The notes under the pieces are model-generated. The model saw only the letters and a program-made list of their open reading frames with translations, was not told where the DNA came from and made no database searches. Of a stretch of DNA of 16,691 bases, positions 7,457-14,156 are shown piece by piece. The DNA comes from an uncultured Alphaproteobacteria bacterium (GTDB taxonomy: Bacteria > Pseudomonadota > Alphaproteobacteria > Rs-D84). The position numbers and the translations under genes are program-made. The stretch lies in contig CALCEG010000117.1 of assembly GCA_937900435.1 (NCBI GenBank), forward strand, positions 1 through 16,691, written 5' to 3'. How positions within the stretch are numbered: the stretch's first letter is position 1; every line of letters begins with the position of its first letter.

Positions 7457-8308
7457 TTATTTTTCTGTTTTTTCTGCCAATTTTTCACGACGTTCTGCGC
7501 GTGCTTCTGATGTTTTAGATTTGATTTTGGCTTCTTTGGCCTTCATTTCTTCTTCCAATTCATCAGCGGCATCTGCGCGCATATCAGATTCGATTTTTTT
7601 ACCAGCTGCGCCGCCCAGGCGTTTTTCAATACCTGACAAAATCGCATCTACGAACAAGTCGCAATATAATTGTGTTGCGCGTGCAGCGTCATCGTTACCA
7701 GGAACTGGATAATCGACCATTTCTGGATTCGCGTTTGTATCGCAAATTGCGATTGTTGGGATGTCCAGATTTCTTGCTTCACGCACTGCGTTCATTTCGC
7801 GTGGCACGTCAATAACAACCATCGCCTGTGGTACGCCATGCATTTCCAAGATACCACCGAAAATATCACGCAATTTTTCAACTTCTTTGGTCATAACGCC
7901 GACTTCTTTCTTGGTCAAGCCCAGTTTATCAGCATTTGCGATATCGGCTTCCATTTTCTTTAAGCGGCGGATAGACTGTGAAACAGTTGTCCAGTTTGTC
8001 AACATACCGCCCAACCAGCGATTGTTAACATAGTACTGACCACAACGTTCTGCAGCATCTTTGACAATGTCTTTGGCCTGGTGCTTTGTTGCAACGAACA
8101 AGATTTTACCACCTGCGGCGGCAATCGCTTCTAATGCGACCAAAGAACGGTGCAATAATGGTGCAGTTTTGTTCAAGTTAATGATATGAATTTTATCCTT
8201 AACGCCATAAACGTATGGTGTCATTAATGGATTCCAGCGACGTGTATGATGTCCAAAGTGTACACCAGCTTCCATCAACTGTTTCATTGTAAATGTTGGC
8301 AATGCCAT
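7457..8308 (-). CDS. rpsB: 30S ribosomal protein S2
   Basis: A protein of the small ribosomal subunit, binding late in assembly near S1. The family signature is clear: MKQLMEAGVHFGHHTRRWNP near residues 8-27, then FVATKHQAKDIV, NNRWLGGMLTNW and the acidic AICDTNANPE segment. It has 283 residues. The C-terminal 45 or so are a charged, Lys/Glu/Ala-rich predicted helix absent from short S2 forms; such tails occur in some alphaproteobacteria. I choose ATG 8308 because the family begins there (MALPTFTMKQL) and AAAGGAT precedes it by 6 nt. The frame stays open upstream, but that stretch is leader RNA. It is the first gene of the rpsB-tsf operon. Confidence 0.98.
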   Translation of the reverse strand: MALPTFTMKQLMEAGVHFGHHTRRWNPLMTPYVYGVKDKIHIINLNKTAPLLHRSLVALEAIAAAGGKILFVATKHQAKDIVKDAAERCGQYYVNNRWLGGMLTNWTTVSQSIRRLKKMEADIANADKLGLTKKEVGVMTKEVEKLRDIFGGILEMHGVPQAMVVIDVPREMNAVREARNLDIPTIAICDTNANPEMVDYPVPGNDDAARATQLYCDLFVDAILSGIEKRLGGAAGKKIESDMRADAADELEEEMKAKEAKIKSKTSEARAERREKLAEKTEK

Positions 8309-8417
8309 AATTTTATCCTTTTTTTGTGTTATTATCCTCGTCGTTTGTATAACACCCAAATTAAGTAATTTGGACACAAATTTCACAAAACGACTGTGTT
8401 CTTCGCACAAAGTGCGT
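8309..8417 (-). promoter_or_regulatory. Structured 5' leader of rpsB, possible S2 autoregulatory element
   Basis: The leader of about 109 nt contains a small hairpin at 8404-8416 (CGCAC-TTT-GTGCG on minus). It also has a two-tier element: outer stem GTCGTTTTGT (8394-8385) with ACAAACGAC (8348-8340), one base bulged, and inner hairpin CCAAATT-ACTT-AATTTGG (8373-8356). The outer stem ends just before a GAGG sequence. Ribosomal protein S2 leaders that bind S2 are known in bacteria. I infer, but cannot show, that this is one. Confidence 0.45.
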
Positions 8418-8423
8418 GCGCCA

Positions 8424-8451
8424 ATAATAACAAATCCAACAAAAAAATCAA
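8424..8451 (-). promoter_or_regulatory. Sigma-70 type promoter for rpsB-tsf
   Basis: On minus, TTGATT (8451-8446), a 16-nt spacer, and TATTAT (8429-8424). The start would be near 8417, at the first leader hairpin. Confidence 0.6.
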
Positions 8452-8518
8452 GTAAAAATACGGCGATTGTGTATCGATAAAATTTATAAAAAAAACTTTT
8501 TTTAAAACAACAAATTCG

Positions 8519-8558
8519 TCAATTATATAATTGACAAACGCTATGTTTGTACTATATT
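8519..8558 (+). promoter_or_regulatory. Promoter of the S8 protease gene with overlapping palindrome
   Basis: TTGACA (8531-8536), a 16-nt spacer and TATATT (8553-8558) form a strong promoter. A perfect 16-bp palindrome, TCAATTATATAATTGA (8519-8534), covers the start of the -35 box and could be an operator. The predicted start near 8565 leaves only about 10 nt before the ATG at 8575. Confidence 0.65.
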
Positions 8559-8574
8559 AATAAGGGTAAGGTTG

Positions 8575-10434
8575 ATGAATAGATATATGAAAGTACCGGA
8601 TAAGATTTTTTCTGGATTATTGTGTGTTGCGTTGTGTTGTTCGAACGCAGCTGCTGGCAATTGTACAAGCGAGATATACCGCCTGCATAATCTTGATGAA
8701 TGCGGCAATGTCGCAGACACTGGTAAAAAATCTGTTGCCACAACAGTTGGTCTGGCGGCTGGAACATTGGCGTTAATCGGTGGCGCAATTGCATTATTCA
8801 GCGCAAGTTCAGACGCTGCCACCCCTGCCCCAACATCTGCGATGCCGACATTGCCTAAATACGATATGGTTGGCGCAGACATCAGTGAAGTACAATTATC
8901 GTCAATCTTGGACAGCGCAGACTATCAAAAAAACAACAACCAGTACAATGATATTCGACTGGCCTATTCTTTGGCGCGCGGATTTACCGGCGCTGGTTCA
9001 AAAACAGCCGTATTTGATTCTGGAGAAAACACAGTTCATGGGGGCAATGTCGCATATTTTGCATCTGGTCAAATCGCCCCAAATGCAAATGTGTCTTCGT
9101 ATCTGGTTGCGGACAGATACGGCGATTTTAAATCTTTTTATGAAATCGGCAATGAAATAGACAATGCGACCAATGCCCAGACAAACATATATAATTTTAG
9201 TTGGTCTGCAACCAATATTTACGCAACAGAAATACGCAACACGCGACAAATGATTAATACCACAGACCAAAACTTTATTAATTCTTTGGTCAATGCTGCA
9301 AATCAAAACGATGCTATTTTCGTGTGGGCGGCTGGTAATAACAGCGCATCAGAATCCAGCGCACTGTCCGCCCTGCCCGTTCATATTGATGAATTACAAG
9401 GCCACTTTGTAAATGTTGTTGCATGGGACAGCGAAACTGGCGCGCTGGCTGATTTTAGCAATGCCTGTGGCATAACCAAAGAATACTGCATAACTGCGCC
9501 TGGGACAAATCTTGAAACGCCATTATCTGACAATCCGCTGAACGGCACCAGTTTTGCCACCCCGATTGTATCGGCTGCGATTGCAGTTATTCGCGAAGCC
9601 TTTCCATATATGAAATCCAATGAAATTACAGACCTGTTGTTTACAACCGCACGCGATTTAGGCAACGTCGGTGTTGACGAAGTATATGGTCATGGATTGC
9701 TGGATTTAGAACGCGCAACACGTCCTGTGGGTACACCATTGGTTGCCGTATCAAACGAATTCGCCATAACAATGCGCCGCGCCCGTATCAGCGCACCAAT
9801 CGGTCGCAAAATCCAATCAAAAAACCTGACATTCGCATTTGTTGACGACTTTGGGCGCACATTTAACACAAATCTAAACGACAATATCACGCTGTATAAT
9901 CGCAGTATCGCACAAGAACACCTGCAACAACACAACGAAACCAGCGCACAAATTGCAAATATCGAAATCGGGTTTAAGCAAACGAACATATTAAACAGCG
10001 ACAGTTTCTTGCAAACAAGTTCGGGCAACATAATGACTTTTGTTCGACACAACGGCAATATCAGTTTTGGTAACGCAACATTATTTCATAAAACTAGTTT
10101 TGGCATAACTGCGCCAAATCGCGCCCCTGATTCAATGATTTCAAGTTTTTCAAACATATACACTGCATCTGTCACCGTTGGTGCAAAATACGGTGATTTT
10201 AGCCTGTCTGTCGGTACACCTGACACAATTATATACGGCAATATGAATCTAAACACGCTATCTGGGCGCGCAGTTAATGGCGATTATATATTTACACAGC
10301 ACACCATCGATTTAGCATCGGTTCCATCAATCGAATACAAGGCATCTTATAAATCGTTCAGCGCAGGTTTTGTCGACAATCCATCAGGTCGTGATGAAGT
10401 TTACGTTATCGCAAAAACCAAAATTTCGTTTTAA
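8575..10434 (+). CDS. Subtilisin-like (S8) serine protease, likely exported autotransporter-type surface protein
   Basis: A 619-residue protein. An N-terminal signal segment (hydrophobic IFSGLLCVALCCSNAAA, 11-27) is followed by a second hydrophobic stretch at 54-78. The S8 domain shows FTGAGSKTAVFDSG with Asp148, VHGGNVAYFASGQIAPNA with His155, the oxyanion region WAAGNN (251-256) and NGTSFATP with Ser326. The passenger ends in the autotransporter-like phrase YGHGLLDLERATRPVG (371-386). The last 230 residues are rich in alternating polar and hydrophobic residues and end in Phe, consistent with an outer-membrane barrel or surface domain; that is inference. Asp148 and His155 are only seven residues apart, far less than usual, so activity is uncertain. 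ATG 8575 is chosen over the TTG one codon earlier; AAGGG lies 8 nt upstream. Confidence 0.85.
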   Translation: MNRYMKVPDKIFSGLLCVALCCSNAAAGNCTSEIYRLHNLDECGNVADTGKKSVATTVGLAAGTLALIGGAIALFSASSDAATPAPTSAMPTLPKYDMVGADISEVQLSSILDSADYQKNNNQYNDIRLAYSLARGFTGAGSKTAVFDSGENTVHGGNVAYFASGQIAPNANVSSYLVADRYGDFKSFYEIGNEIDNATNAQTNIYNFSWSATNIYATEIRNTRQMINTTDQNFINSLVNAANQNDAIFVWAAGNNSASESSALSALPVHIDELQGHFVNVVAWDSETGALADFSNACGITKEYCITAPGTNLETPLSDNPLNGTSFATPIVSAAIAVIREAFPYMKSNEITDLLFTTARDLGNVGVDEVYGHGLLDLERATRPVGTPLVAVSNEFAITMRRARISAPIGRKIQSKNLTFAFVDDFGRTFNTNLNDNITLYNRSIAQEHLQQHNETSAQIANIEIGFKQTNILNSDSFLQTSSGNIMTFVRHNGNISFGNATLFHKTSFGITAPNRAPDSMISSFSNIYTASVTVGAKYGDFSLSVGTPDTIIYGNMNLNTLSGRAVNGDYIFTQHTIDLASVPSIEYKASYKSFSAGFVDNPSGRDEVYVIAKTKISF

Positions 10435-10523
10435 TTATCTTCCACATAAAAATCCCTTGATTTTTTACCATATTATTGGTCAAATGAGTATTGCAATAAA
10501 ACAATAAAACAAAGGAAGAAGAT

Positions 10524-10976
10524 ATGGCAGGAAGTATTAATAAAGTTATTCTTGTTGGCAATATCGGCCAAGAACCCCAGGTTCGCACAATGGGCAGCGG
10601 ACAAAAAGTCGTCAGTTTTTCACTTGCAACATCTGACCGTTGGCGCGACCGCGCAACAGGCGAACAGAAAGAACAAACCGAATGGCATCGCGTTGTGATT
10701 TTTAACCCTAATTTGGTCGAAGTTGCAGAACGTATGTTGCAAAAAGGCACAAAGTTATATCTGGAAGGCTCTTTGCGTACACGCAAATGGCAAAACCAGA
10801 GTGGCGCCGATGTTTTCACAACCGAAGTTGTATTGAATCAATTTGCTGGTCAAATGGTTATTTTAAGTGGCGCAAAATCTATGGACGGCGGAATGTCTGA
10901 TGATGCACCTGTGGCTGCACCTGCCCCACGCGAAGAAATATCTGTTGCAGATATTGGCGACGACATCCCATTTTAA
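10524..10976 (+). CDS. ssb: Single-stranded DNA-binding protein
   Basis: Binds single-stranded DNA during replication, repair and recombination. It has 150 residues. The OB fold spans roughly residues 1-110, with the family opening SINKVILVGNIGQEPQVR, then VVSFSLATSDRWRD and TEWHRVVIFN. A short low-complexity linker (APVAAPAPRE-like) leads to the acidic tip DIGDDIPF, the conserved docking peptide for partner proteins. The ribosome site AAAGGAAGA lies upstream of ATG 10524. It stands alone between the protease gene and its own terminator, not beside uvrA. Confidence 0.97.
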   Translation: MAGSINKVILVGNIGQEPQVRTMGSGQKVVSFSLATSDRWRDRATGEQKEQTEWHRVVIFNPNLVEVAERMLQKGTKLYLEGSLRTRKWQNQSGADVFTTEVVLNQFAGQMVILSGAKSMDGGMSDDAPVAAPAPREEISVADIGDDIPF

Positions 10977-10994
10977 GAAACTTTTACGTTTTGC

Positions 10995-11021
10995 AAAAAA
11001 ACATCCACTCGGATGTTTTTT
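10995..11021 (+). terminator. Rho-independent terminator of ssb
   Basis: AAAAAAACATCC (10995-11006), loop ACTC, GGATGTTTTTT (11011-11021). It lies 18 nt past the ssb stop. Confidence 0.9.
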
Positions 11022-11067
11022 GTTTTAAGTTTTTATTTGTATAACATAAAGAACCTTTTATACAAAA

Positions 11068-11091
11068 ACCCCAAGGCCAAAGCCTTGGGGT
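11068..11091 (-). terminator. Terminator facing minus-strand transcription
   Basis: A 10-bp perfect stem, ACCCCAAGGC (11068-11077) with GCCTTGGGGT (11082-11091). On minus it is followed by TTTTTGTA, so it would end transcripts coming from the small gene at 11112-11300. This is the best evidence that the minus strand here is expressed. Confidence 0.75.
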
Positions 11092-11111
11092 ATATCGTAA
11101 AATACTTGTTG

Positions 11112-11300
11112 TTATTTTACACCACCAAACACACCATCGACATATATGTATTTATTGAACGTATTACCATTGTCATTTTCTTGTTCGGAGTATGATTCCA
11201 GTCCAAAAACCGCGGTCGATTCTTCTGGGGTTGCACCAGCACCATAGTATTTCACATTCATAAATGCGTTCCAAGAACAGTGGTTTAAACATACTATCAT
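11112..11300 (-). CDS. Small hypothetical protein or gene remnant
   Basis: A 62-codon reading frame whose composition looks coding (for example GATPEESTAVFGLESYSEQE and FNKYIYVDGVFGG), but I recognise no family. No ribosome site precedes the ATG at 11300. The internal ATG at 11261 has GGAA about 8 nt upstream and would give 49 residues. A stop lies just before the first ATG, so it does not extend further. The strong minus-strand terminator 20 nt downstream favours a transcribed gene. It may instead be the tail of a decayed gene. It is divergent from the NUDIX gene. Confidence 0.4.
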   Translation of the reverse strand: MIVCLNHCSWNAFMNVKYYGAGATPEESTAVFGLESYSEQENDNGNTFNKYIYVDGVFGGVK

Positions 11301-11329
11301 AAGAGAACACTAAAAAAAAGGGGGGGCTT

Positions 11330-11755
11330 ATGCGCACACAAACAACTAGCAGATGCTTAATCTTAAACGGCGACAGTATCATATTGTGCAAACATTTGGC
11401 CGGTGGATACTATTTTCTGCCGGGTGGCGGTCTGGAACTGGGCGAAACCCTGAACCAATGCATAATTCGTGAACTTAACGAAGAAATGGGGGTTGCAGAA
11501 TCTGACATCAAAATCCACGATGGTATACTGCTGGCAATTGAAAATCAGGGCTATGATTCCAATGGTAATTTTCTGTATGGGATTGAGGTTGTGAAACGTG
11601 TCGATATTAACACAGACGATATCAACAGCCAAGAAGACTTAATTGATTTTGAAAAAGTAAAAATTGCCGATTTACCAAACACAAAACTTTACCCAGAAGT
11701 TATTAAAAACTGGGTTATAAATACATTCGGCACATCGGAAAAATCAAAACACTAA
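11330..11755 (+). CDS. NUDIX hydrolase
   Basis: A 141-residue NUDIX pyrophosphohydrolase, which cleaves a nucleoside diphosphate linked to another group using Mg ions. The NUDIX box is complete: G-x5-E-x7-REL-x-EE-x-GV, read in GGLELGETLNQC and IIRELNEEMGV (residues 38-60). Preceding CKHLAGGYYFLPGGG is typical of the MutT-like fold. The substrate cannot be told from sequence; sanitising oxidised or modified nucleotides is only one option. The start is ATG 11330, preceded by an odd A8G7 tract (11312-11326) with only three bases between the G run and the ATG. A hairpin terminator follows at 11787. Confidence 0.93.
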   Translation: MRTQTTSRCLILNGDSIILCKHLAGGYYFLPGGGLELGETLNQCIIRELNEEMGVAESDIKIHDGILLAIENQGYDSNGNFLYGIEVVKRVDINTDDINSQEDLIDFEKVKIADLPNTKLYPEVIKNWVINTFGTSEKSKH

Positions 11756-11786
11756 TCCGAACAGTAAAACGATTAATTCTGTTTTC

Positions 11787-11817
11787 CACTGCCCAATCGG
11801 GCGGTGTTTGTTTTTTT
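11787..11817 (+). terminator. Terminator after the NUDIX gene
   Basis: CACTGCCC (11787-11794), loop AATC, GGGCGGTG (11799-11806), then TTTGTTTTTTT. It has one G-T wobble. The core matches the hairpins at 607-636 and 13824-13844. Confidence 0.85.
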
Positions 11818-11853
11818 GCCTAAAAGGTCAATTTTGTATGCGTCAAAAACGAC

Positions 11854-11881
11854 TTGAAAACCCGCGATTTTGTGCTAAGTT
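11854..11881 (+). promoter_or_regulatory. Probable promoter of the Cys-rich operon
   Basis: TTGAAA (11854-11859), a 16-nt spacer and TAAGTT (11876-11881), with TGC directly before it as an extended -10. The -10 itself is imperfect. The start would be near 11888. Confidence 0.4.
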
Positions 11882-11913
11882 CATAACAGAATTAAAGCAT
11901 AAAAGGATACGAA

Positions 11914-12252
11914 ATGTCATTTTCACAAGAAAAACTAAATCCACAGGCTAATACCGGTGCTGACGAAACGCCACGTTGCAATGGCTGTGACTGTCATTGT
12001 AAATTTGGTATTCATTATTTCTATCGTCTTAATTTCTGTCGTCTTAATTTCCATTGTCTTATACCCAGAGTGGAAGACTGGTTTTGTCCAACCATAAACG
12101 GCAATCAGATTAAGCAATACAAGGGTCCAAACGGTCAGATAATTGATGCGTCCAGAAAGGTGCCATTTCATTTAAATAGGTCTGCAAAAGAACAGGCAAT
12201 TGAATTGGCACATGAAATTGTTAAATACTGCGACCATTACAAGACAAGATAA
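11914..12252 (+). CDS. Small Cys-rich protein, MSF(T/S)QEK family, first operon copy
   Basis: A 112-residue protein of the same unnamed family as 645-965. It starts MSFSQEK, has CNGCDCHC near residues 22-29, then CPTINGNQIKQYKGPNGQII, and ends YCDHYKTR. It carries more cysteines than its relatives. Part of the excess comes from a repeated RLNF block encoded by a 15-nt tandem duplication at 12024-12061. AAAAGGAT lies 6 nt before the ATG. It is the first gene of a tight operon; the next gene starts 13 nt after the stop. No export signal is seen. A metal-binding role is a guess from the Cys spacing only. Confidence 0.85.
   Translation: MSFSQEKLNPQANTGADETPRCNGCDCHCKFGIHYFYRLNFCRLNFHCLIPRVEDWFCPTINGNQIKQYKGPNGQIIDASRKVPFHLNRSAKEQAIELAHEIVKYCDHYKTR
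12024..12061 (+). repeat. 15-nt tandem repeat inside a Cys-rich gene
   Basis: Unit TCGTCTTAATTTCTG (12024-12038) is repeated at 12039-12053 with two changes, and a partial third unit follows at 12054-12061. The repeat keeps the frame and encodes RLNFC-RLNFH-CL. Confidence 0.8.
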
Positions 12253-12265
12253 CAAAGGTAATAAA

Positions 12266-12619
12266 ATGTCATTTACACAGGAAAAAGAAATAAACATCAA
12301 CAGATGCGATGGCTGTGACAAGCGTTGTAGATTGGGCTGGGAAGAATTTACAAACTATGATTGTGAATCAAACGCTAAAATCAAGCTAAGCAAATTCTTT
12401 TCTTTCAAATTGGGACGGTCTATACACTTTGTTGCACCGGCAATTGACGGAAAACGCATAGAACTATACCGTAATCAATACGGCGACTTGATGACTGCAA
12501 GATATCGTGCAGACGTATTTTATAGAAATAATTTCGCGGCAAAGACGAAACTTAGCAAAAAACTTTTACAAAAAGCACGCGAAATCGCAAAACTGTGTGA
12601 CAATTATAAGACACGATAA
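12266..12619 (+). CDS. Small Cys-rich protein, MSFTQEK family, second operon copy
   Basis: A 117-residue family member: MSFTQEKEININ, then CDGCDKRC at residues 14-21, a longer middle, APAIDGKRIELYRNQYGDLM, and the closing LCDNYKTR. The start is set at ATG 12266 by the family N-terminus and by AAAGG 9 nt upstream. The frame is also open 22 codons earlier, but that would overlap the preceding gene and lose the family start. The middle (about residues 35-58) is unlike the other copies, so the ends are conserved and the centre varies. It lies in the operon, 13 nt after the first copy. Confidence 0.85.
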   Translation: MSFTQEKEININRCDGCDKRCRLGWEEFTNYDCESNAKIKLSKFFSFKLGRSIHFVAPAIDGKRIELYRNQYGDLMTARYRADVFYRNNFAAKTKLSKKLLQKAREIAKLCDNYKTR

Positions 12620-12631
12620 AGGAAAATCAAA

Positions 12632-12862
12632 ATGGCATTTTGGAATAAAAAAGTTAAAATTTGCAGAAACTATTTTGCAGGCGAAGACTGCAAACACAAG
12701 CGTGGTTCAACTTGTATTTGCGATGCCCCAGATGATGCGGTATGCCGGCAATATAAAATCCTGCGCCCCAGCAAAACAGAACTGGAAATACTGAATAATC
12801 AGTCAGAAATTAAATATATGTTGTCACACATTAAGCAGACATTACATGAAAAACAACGATAA
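12632..12862 (+). CDS. Small protein with a dense N-terminal Cys cluster
   Basis: A 76-residue protein not in the MSFTQEK family. Five cysteines fall within residues 11-38 (in ICRNYFAGEDC, TCICDAPDDAVCRQY), followed by a helical, charged tail (LEILNNQSEIKYMLSHIKQ). This suggests a small metal-binding head on a helix; I do not recognise it. It starts at ATG 12632 with AAAGGA overlapping the previous stop codon, and the next gene begins 11 nt after it. The tight spacing argues that it works with, or is co-expressed with, the flanking family copies. Confidence 0.75.
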   Translation: MAFWNKKVKICRNYFAGEDCKHKRGSTCICDAPDDAVCRQYKILRPSKTELEILNNQSEIKYMLSHIKQTLHEKQR

Positions 12863-12873
12863 AAGGATATGAA

Positions 12874-13191
12874 ATGTCTTTTACACAGGAAAAAGAAACA
12901 AATTTGCATAATGTATCCGATGGAACAATGTGCGATGGCTGTGACAAGCATTGTAAACTTGACTTTCATCACTTTACAGCATTGTCTGTAAGCAAGGGAA
13001 CTGAAACACTGTGTTGTCCAACCATAGACGGTCAGCCAATTAAGCGGTACAAGGGTAAAAACGGCGAAATAATTGATGCAACTCAAAAGTATTATGTTTT
13101 TTCTTTTTATGACATAGAATGTGCAAAGAAACGGATAAACGAACTGGCACAGAAAATCGTCAAATACTGTGACCATTATAAACAACGATAA
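12874..13191 (+). CDS. Small Cys-rich protein, MSFTQEK family, third operon copy
   Basis: A 105-residue family member: MSFTQEKETN, CDGCDKHC near residues 20-27, CCPTIDGQPIKRYKGKNGEI and closing YCDHYKQR. The block around the PTIDG motif is very like the first operon copy (CPTINGNQIKQYKG), so these two are probably the closest pair. AAAAGGATATGAA before the ATG nearly equals the first copy's start context, a sign of recent duplication of whole gene units. It lies 11 nt after the preceding gene. Confidence 0.85.
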   Translation: MSFTQEKETNLHNVSDGTMCDGCDKHCKLDFHHFTALSVSKGTETLCCPTIDGQPIKRYKGKNGEIIDATQKYYVFSFYDIECAKKRINELAQKIVKYCDHYKQR

Positions 13192-13209
13192 AAAACCAAG
13201 GGGTAATTA

Positions 13210-13407
13210 ATGAGTACTAAATGTATCTGTGAACCAAATCTGGACTGCTCTGCAAAAGAACGCTTTGATGAACTATATCGTCAAATGCTAGAAAACATAC
13301 GTCTGGATAAACAGATGATATTCCTGACCAGCAGCAAATGTGCAGTCAACCAAGCTGATTGCATAAAATTAAAGTTGTTTCGTGAACAAATGCAAAATCA
13401 AAAATAA
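13210..13407 (+). CDS. Small Cys-containing hypothetical protein
   Basis: A 65-residue protein with CIC near residue 5, further Cys at about 13, 44 and 51, and a helical middle (RFDELYRQMLENIRLDKQM). It lacks the MSFTQEK and CDHYK blocks and is not recognised. The start ATG 13210 follows AAGGGG by about 6 nt. It is the fifth gene of the operon, 18 nt after its neighbour. Its spacing and Cys content suggest it belongs to the same system. Confidence 0.7.
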   Translation: MSTKCICEPNLDCSAKERFDELYRQMLENIRLDKQMIFLTSSKCAVNQADCIKLKLFREQMQNQK

Positions 13408-13425
13408 CGTTAAAAGGAAAACAAA

Positions 13426-13806
13426 ATGAAACGATATCTGCATAAATTACCGATTATGGGGTTTGCGCTGTTGATGCTGGCGGGGTGCAAGGATATTGAC
13501 AACAAAATCAAAGATGCCATTAGTACAGATTACACAGACCCATCTTACACACAGGATACAGTAAAAGTACTAAATGTTAGGCATGGCTACTATGCTAACC
13601 CTGCGCATTTCTGGGGTGTAAATCGCCAAGGTACTGTTGTCCAGGGACACATATTTTTGCAGCCAGATGCGATATTCCCGCACGATGGTGATGAAATCGT
13701 TGTGCGGTATCAAAAGCCAAATAATCCAGCAGAGTTTGTGGCTGTGTTTGACAATATAACCCAACGCAAACGTGCTGCAGAATATGTAAAAGAAAAACAA
13801 CGATAG
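13426..13806 (+). CDS. Small lipoprotein
   Basis: A 126-residue lipoprotein. The signal peptide MKRYLHKLPIMGFALLMLAGC carries the lipobox LAGC with Cys21 as lipid anchor. After cleavage the protein begins CKDIDNKIK; Asp at +3 rather than +2 leaves the membrane destination open. The mature part is rich in Tyr, His and Asp (VRHGYYANPAHFWGVN, HDGDEIVVRYQ) and may form a small beta domain; no family is recognised. AAAAGGAA precedes the ATG. It is the last gene of the operon and carries the only export signal there. A hairpin follows. Confidence 0.8.
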   Translation: MKRYLHKLPIMGFALLMLAGCKDIDNKIKDAISTDYTDPSYTQDTVKVLNVRHGYYANPAHFWGVNRQGTVVQGHIFLQPDAIFPHDGDEIVVRYQKPNNPAEFVAVFDNITQRKRAAEYVKEKQR

Positions 13807-13823
13807 AAATAACAAAACAACCG

Positions 13824-13844
13824 CACCGCCCAAATCGGGCGGTG
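13824..13844. terminator. Hairpin ending the Cys-rich operon
   Basis: CACCGCCC (13824-13831), loop AAATC, GGGCGGTG (13837-13844). On plus there is no T-run after it, so termination may be weak. On minus it is followed by CGGTTGTTTTG, so it may serve the convergent HTH gene. The core is the same as at 607-636 and 11787-11806. Confidence 0.6.
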
Positions 13845-13854
13845 GGAAATTGGA

Positions 13855-14118
13855 TTAATCGTTTTCTGGGGTGGATTGTAGCTTTTCTTTTTCGGCGGCG
13901 CAAATTTCTGCAAATTGTTCAATACTGATGTTTGTTGCGGCAATTATTTTCGATATCGTGCCGCACGATGGCCAACGGGGACTGCCGTCCGGGAAATGCC
14001 ATTTGCTTTTGTTAAAAGTTGTCGCATCAAGTCCACTTAATTTTGCCAATCCCGAACAAGACAACCCTTTTTGTTTGGCCAGTGTTTCAATCGCATTCCA
14101 GATAATTTTGTGCTTCAT
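13855..14118 (-). CDS. HTH repressor of the C2/S24 type without a peptidase domain
   Basis: An 87-residue DNA-binding protein. LAKQKGLSCSGLAKLSGLDA then TTFNKSK, DGSPRWPS and ISKIIAAT follow the HTH part of phage-type C2/LexA-like repressors. Those usually continue into an S24 self-cleaving peptidase; here the protein stops soon after (AAEKEKLQSTPEND), so it cannot self-cleave. It may be a natural short repressor or a truncated relic. The start ATG 14118 follows a run of seven G (14122-14128) by three bases. A promoter at 14157-14185 has a palindrome GATTTAATC (14167-14175) in its spacer, suggesting self-repression. Confidence 0.85.
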   Translation of the reverse strand: MKHKIIWNAIETLAKQKGLSCSGLAKLSGLDATTFNKSKWHFPDGSPRWPSCGTISKIIAATNISIEQFAEICAAEKEKLQSTPEND

Positions 14119-14156
14119 TTGCCCCCCCTGCTGCTGTTTTTGTTAAGACGGAAAAC

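Noticed and set aside
12200..12265. Longer N-terminus for the second operon Cys-rich gene
   Set aside because: It overlaps the preceding gene and would place 22 residues before the conserved MSFTQEK start, which has its own ribosome site.
12662..12724. Resemblance of the Cys-rich 76-residue protein to a CCCH zinc finger
   Set aside because: The spacing is only loosely similar and the final His is not in place, so it is described only as a Cys cluster.
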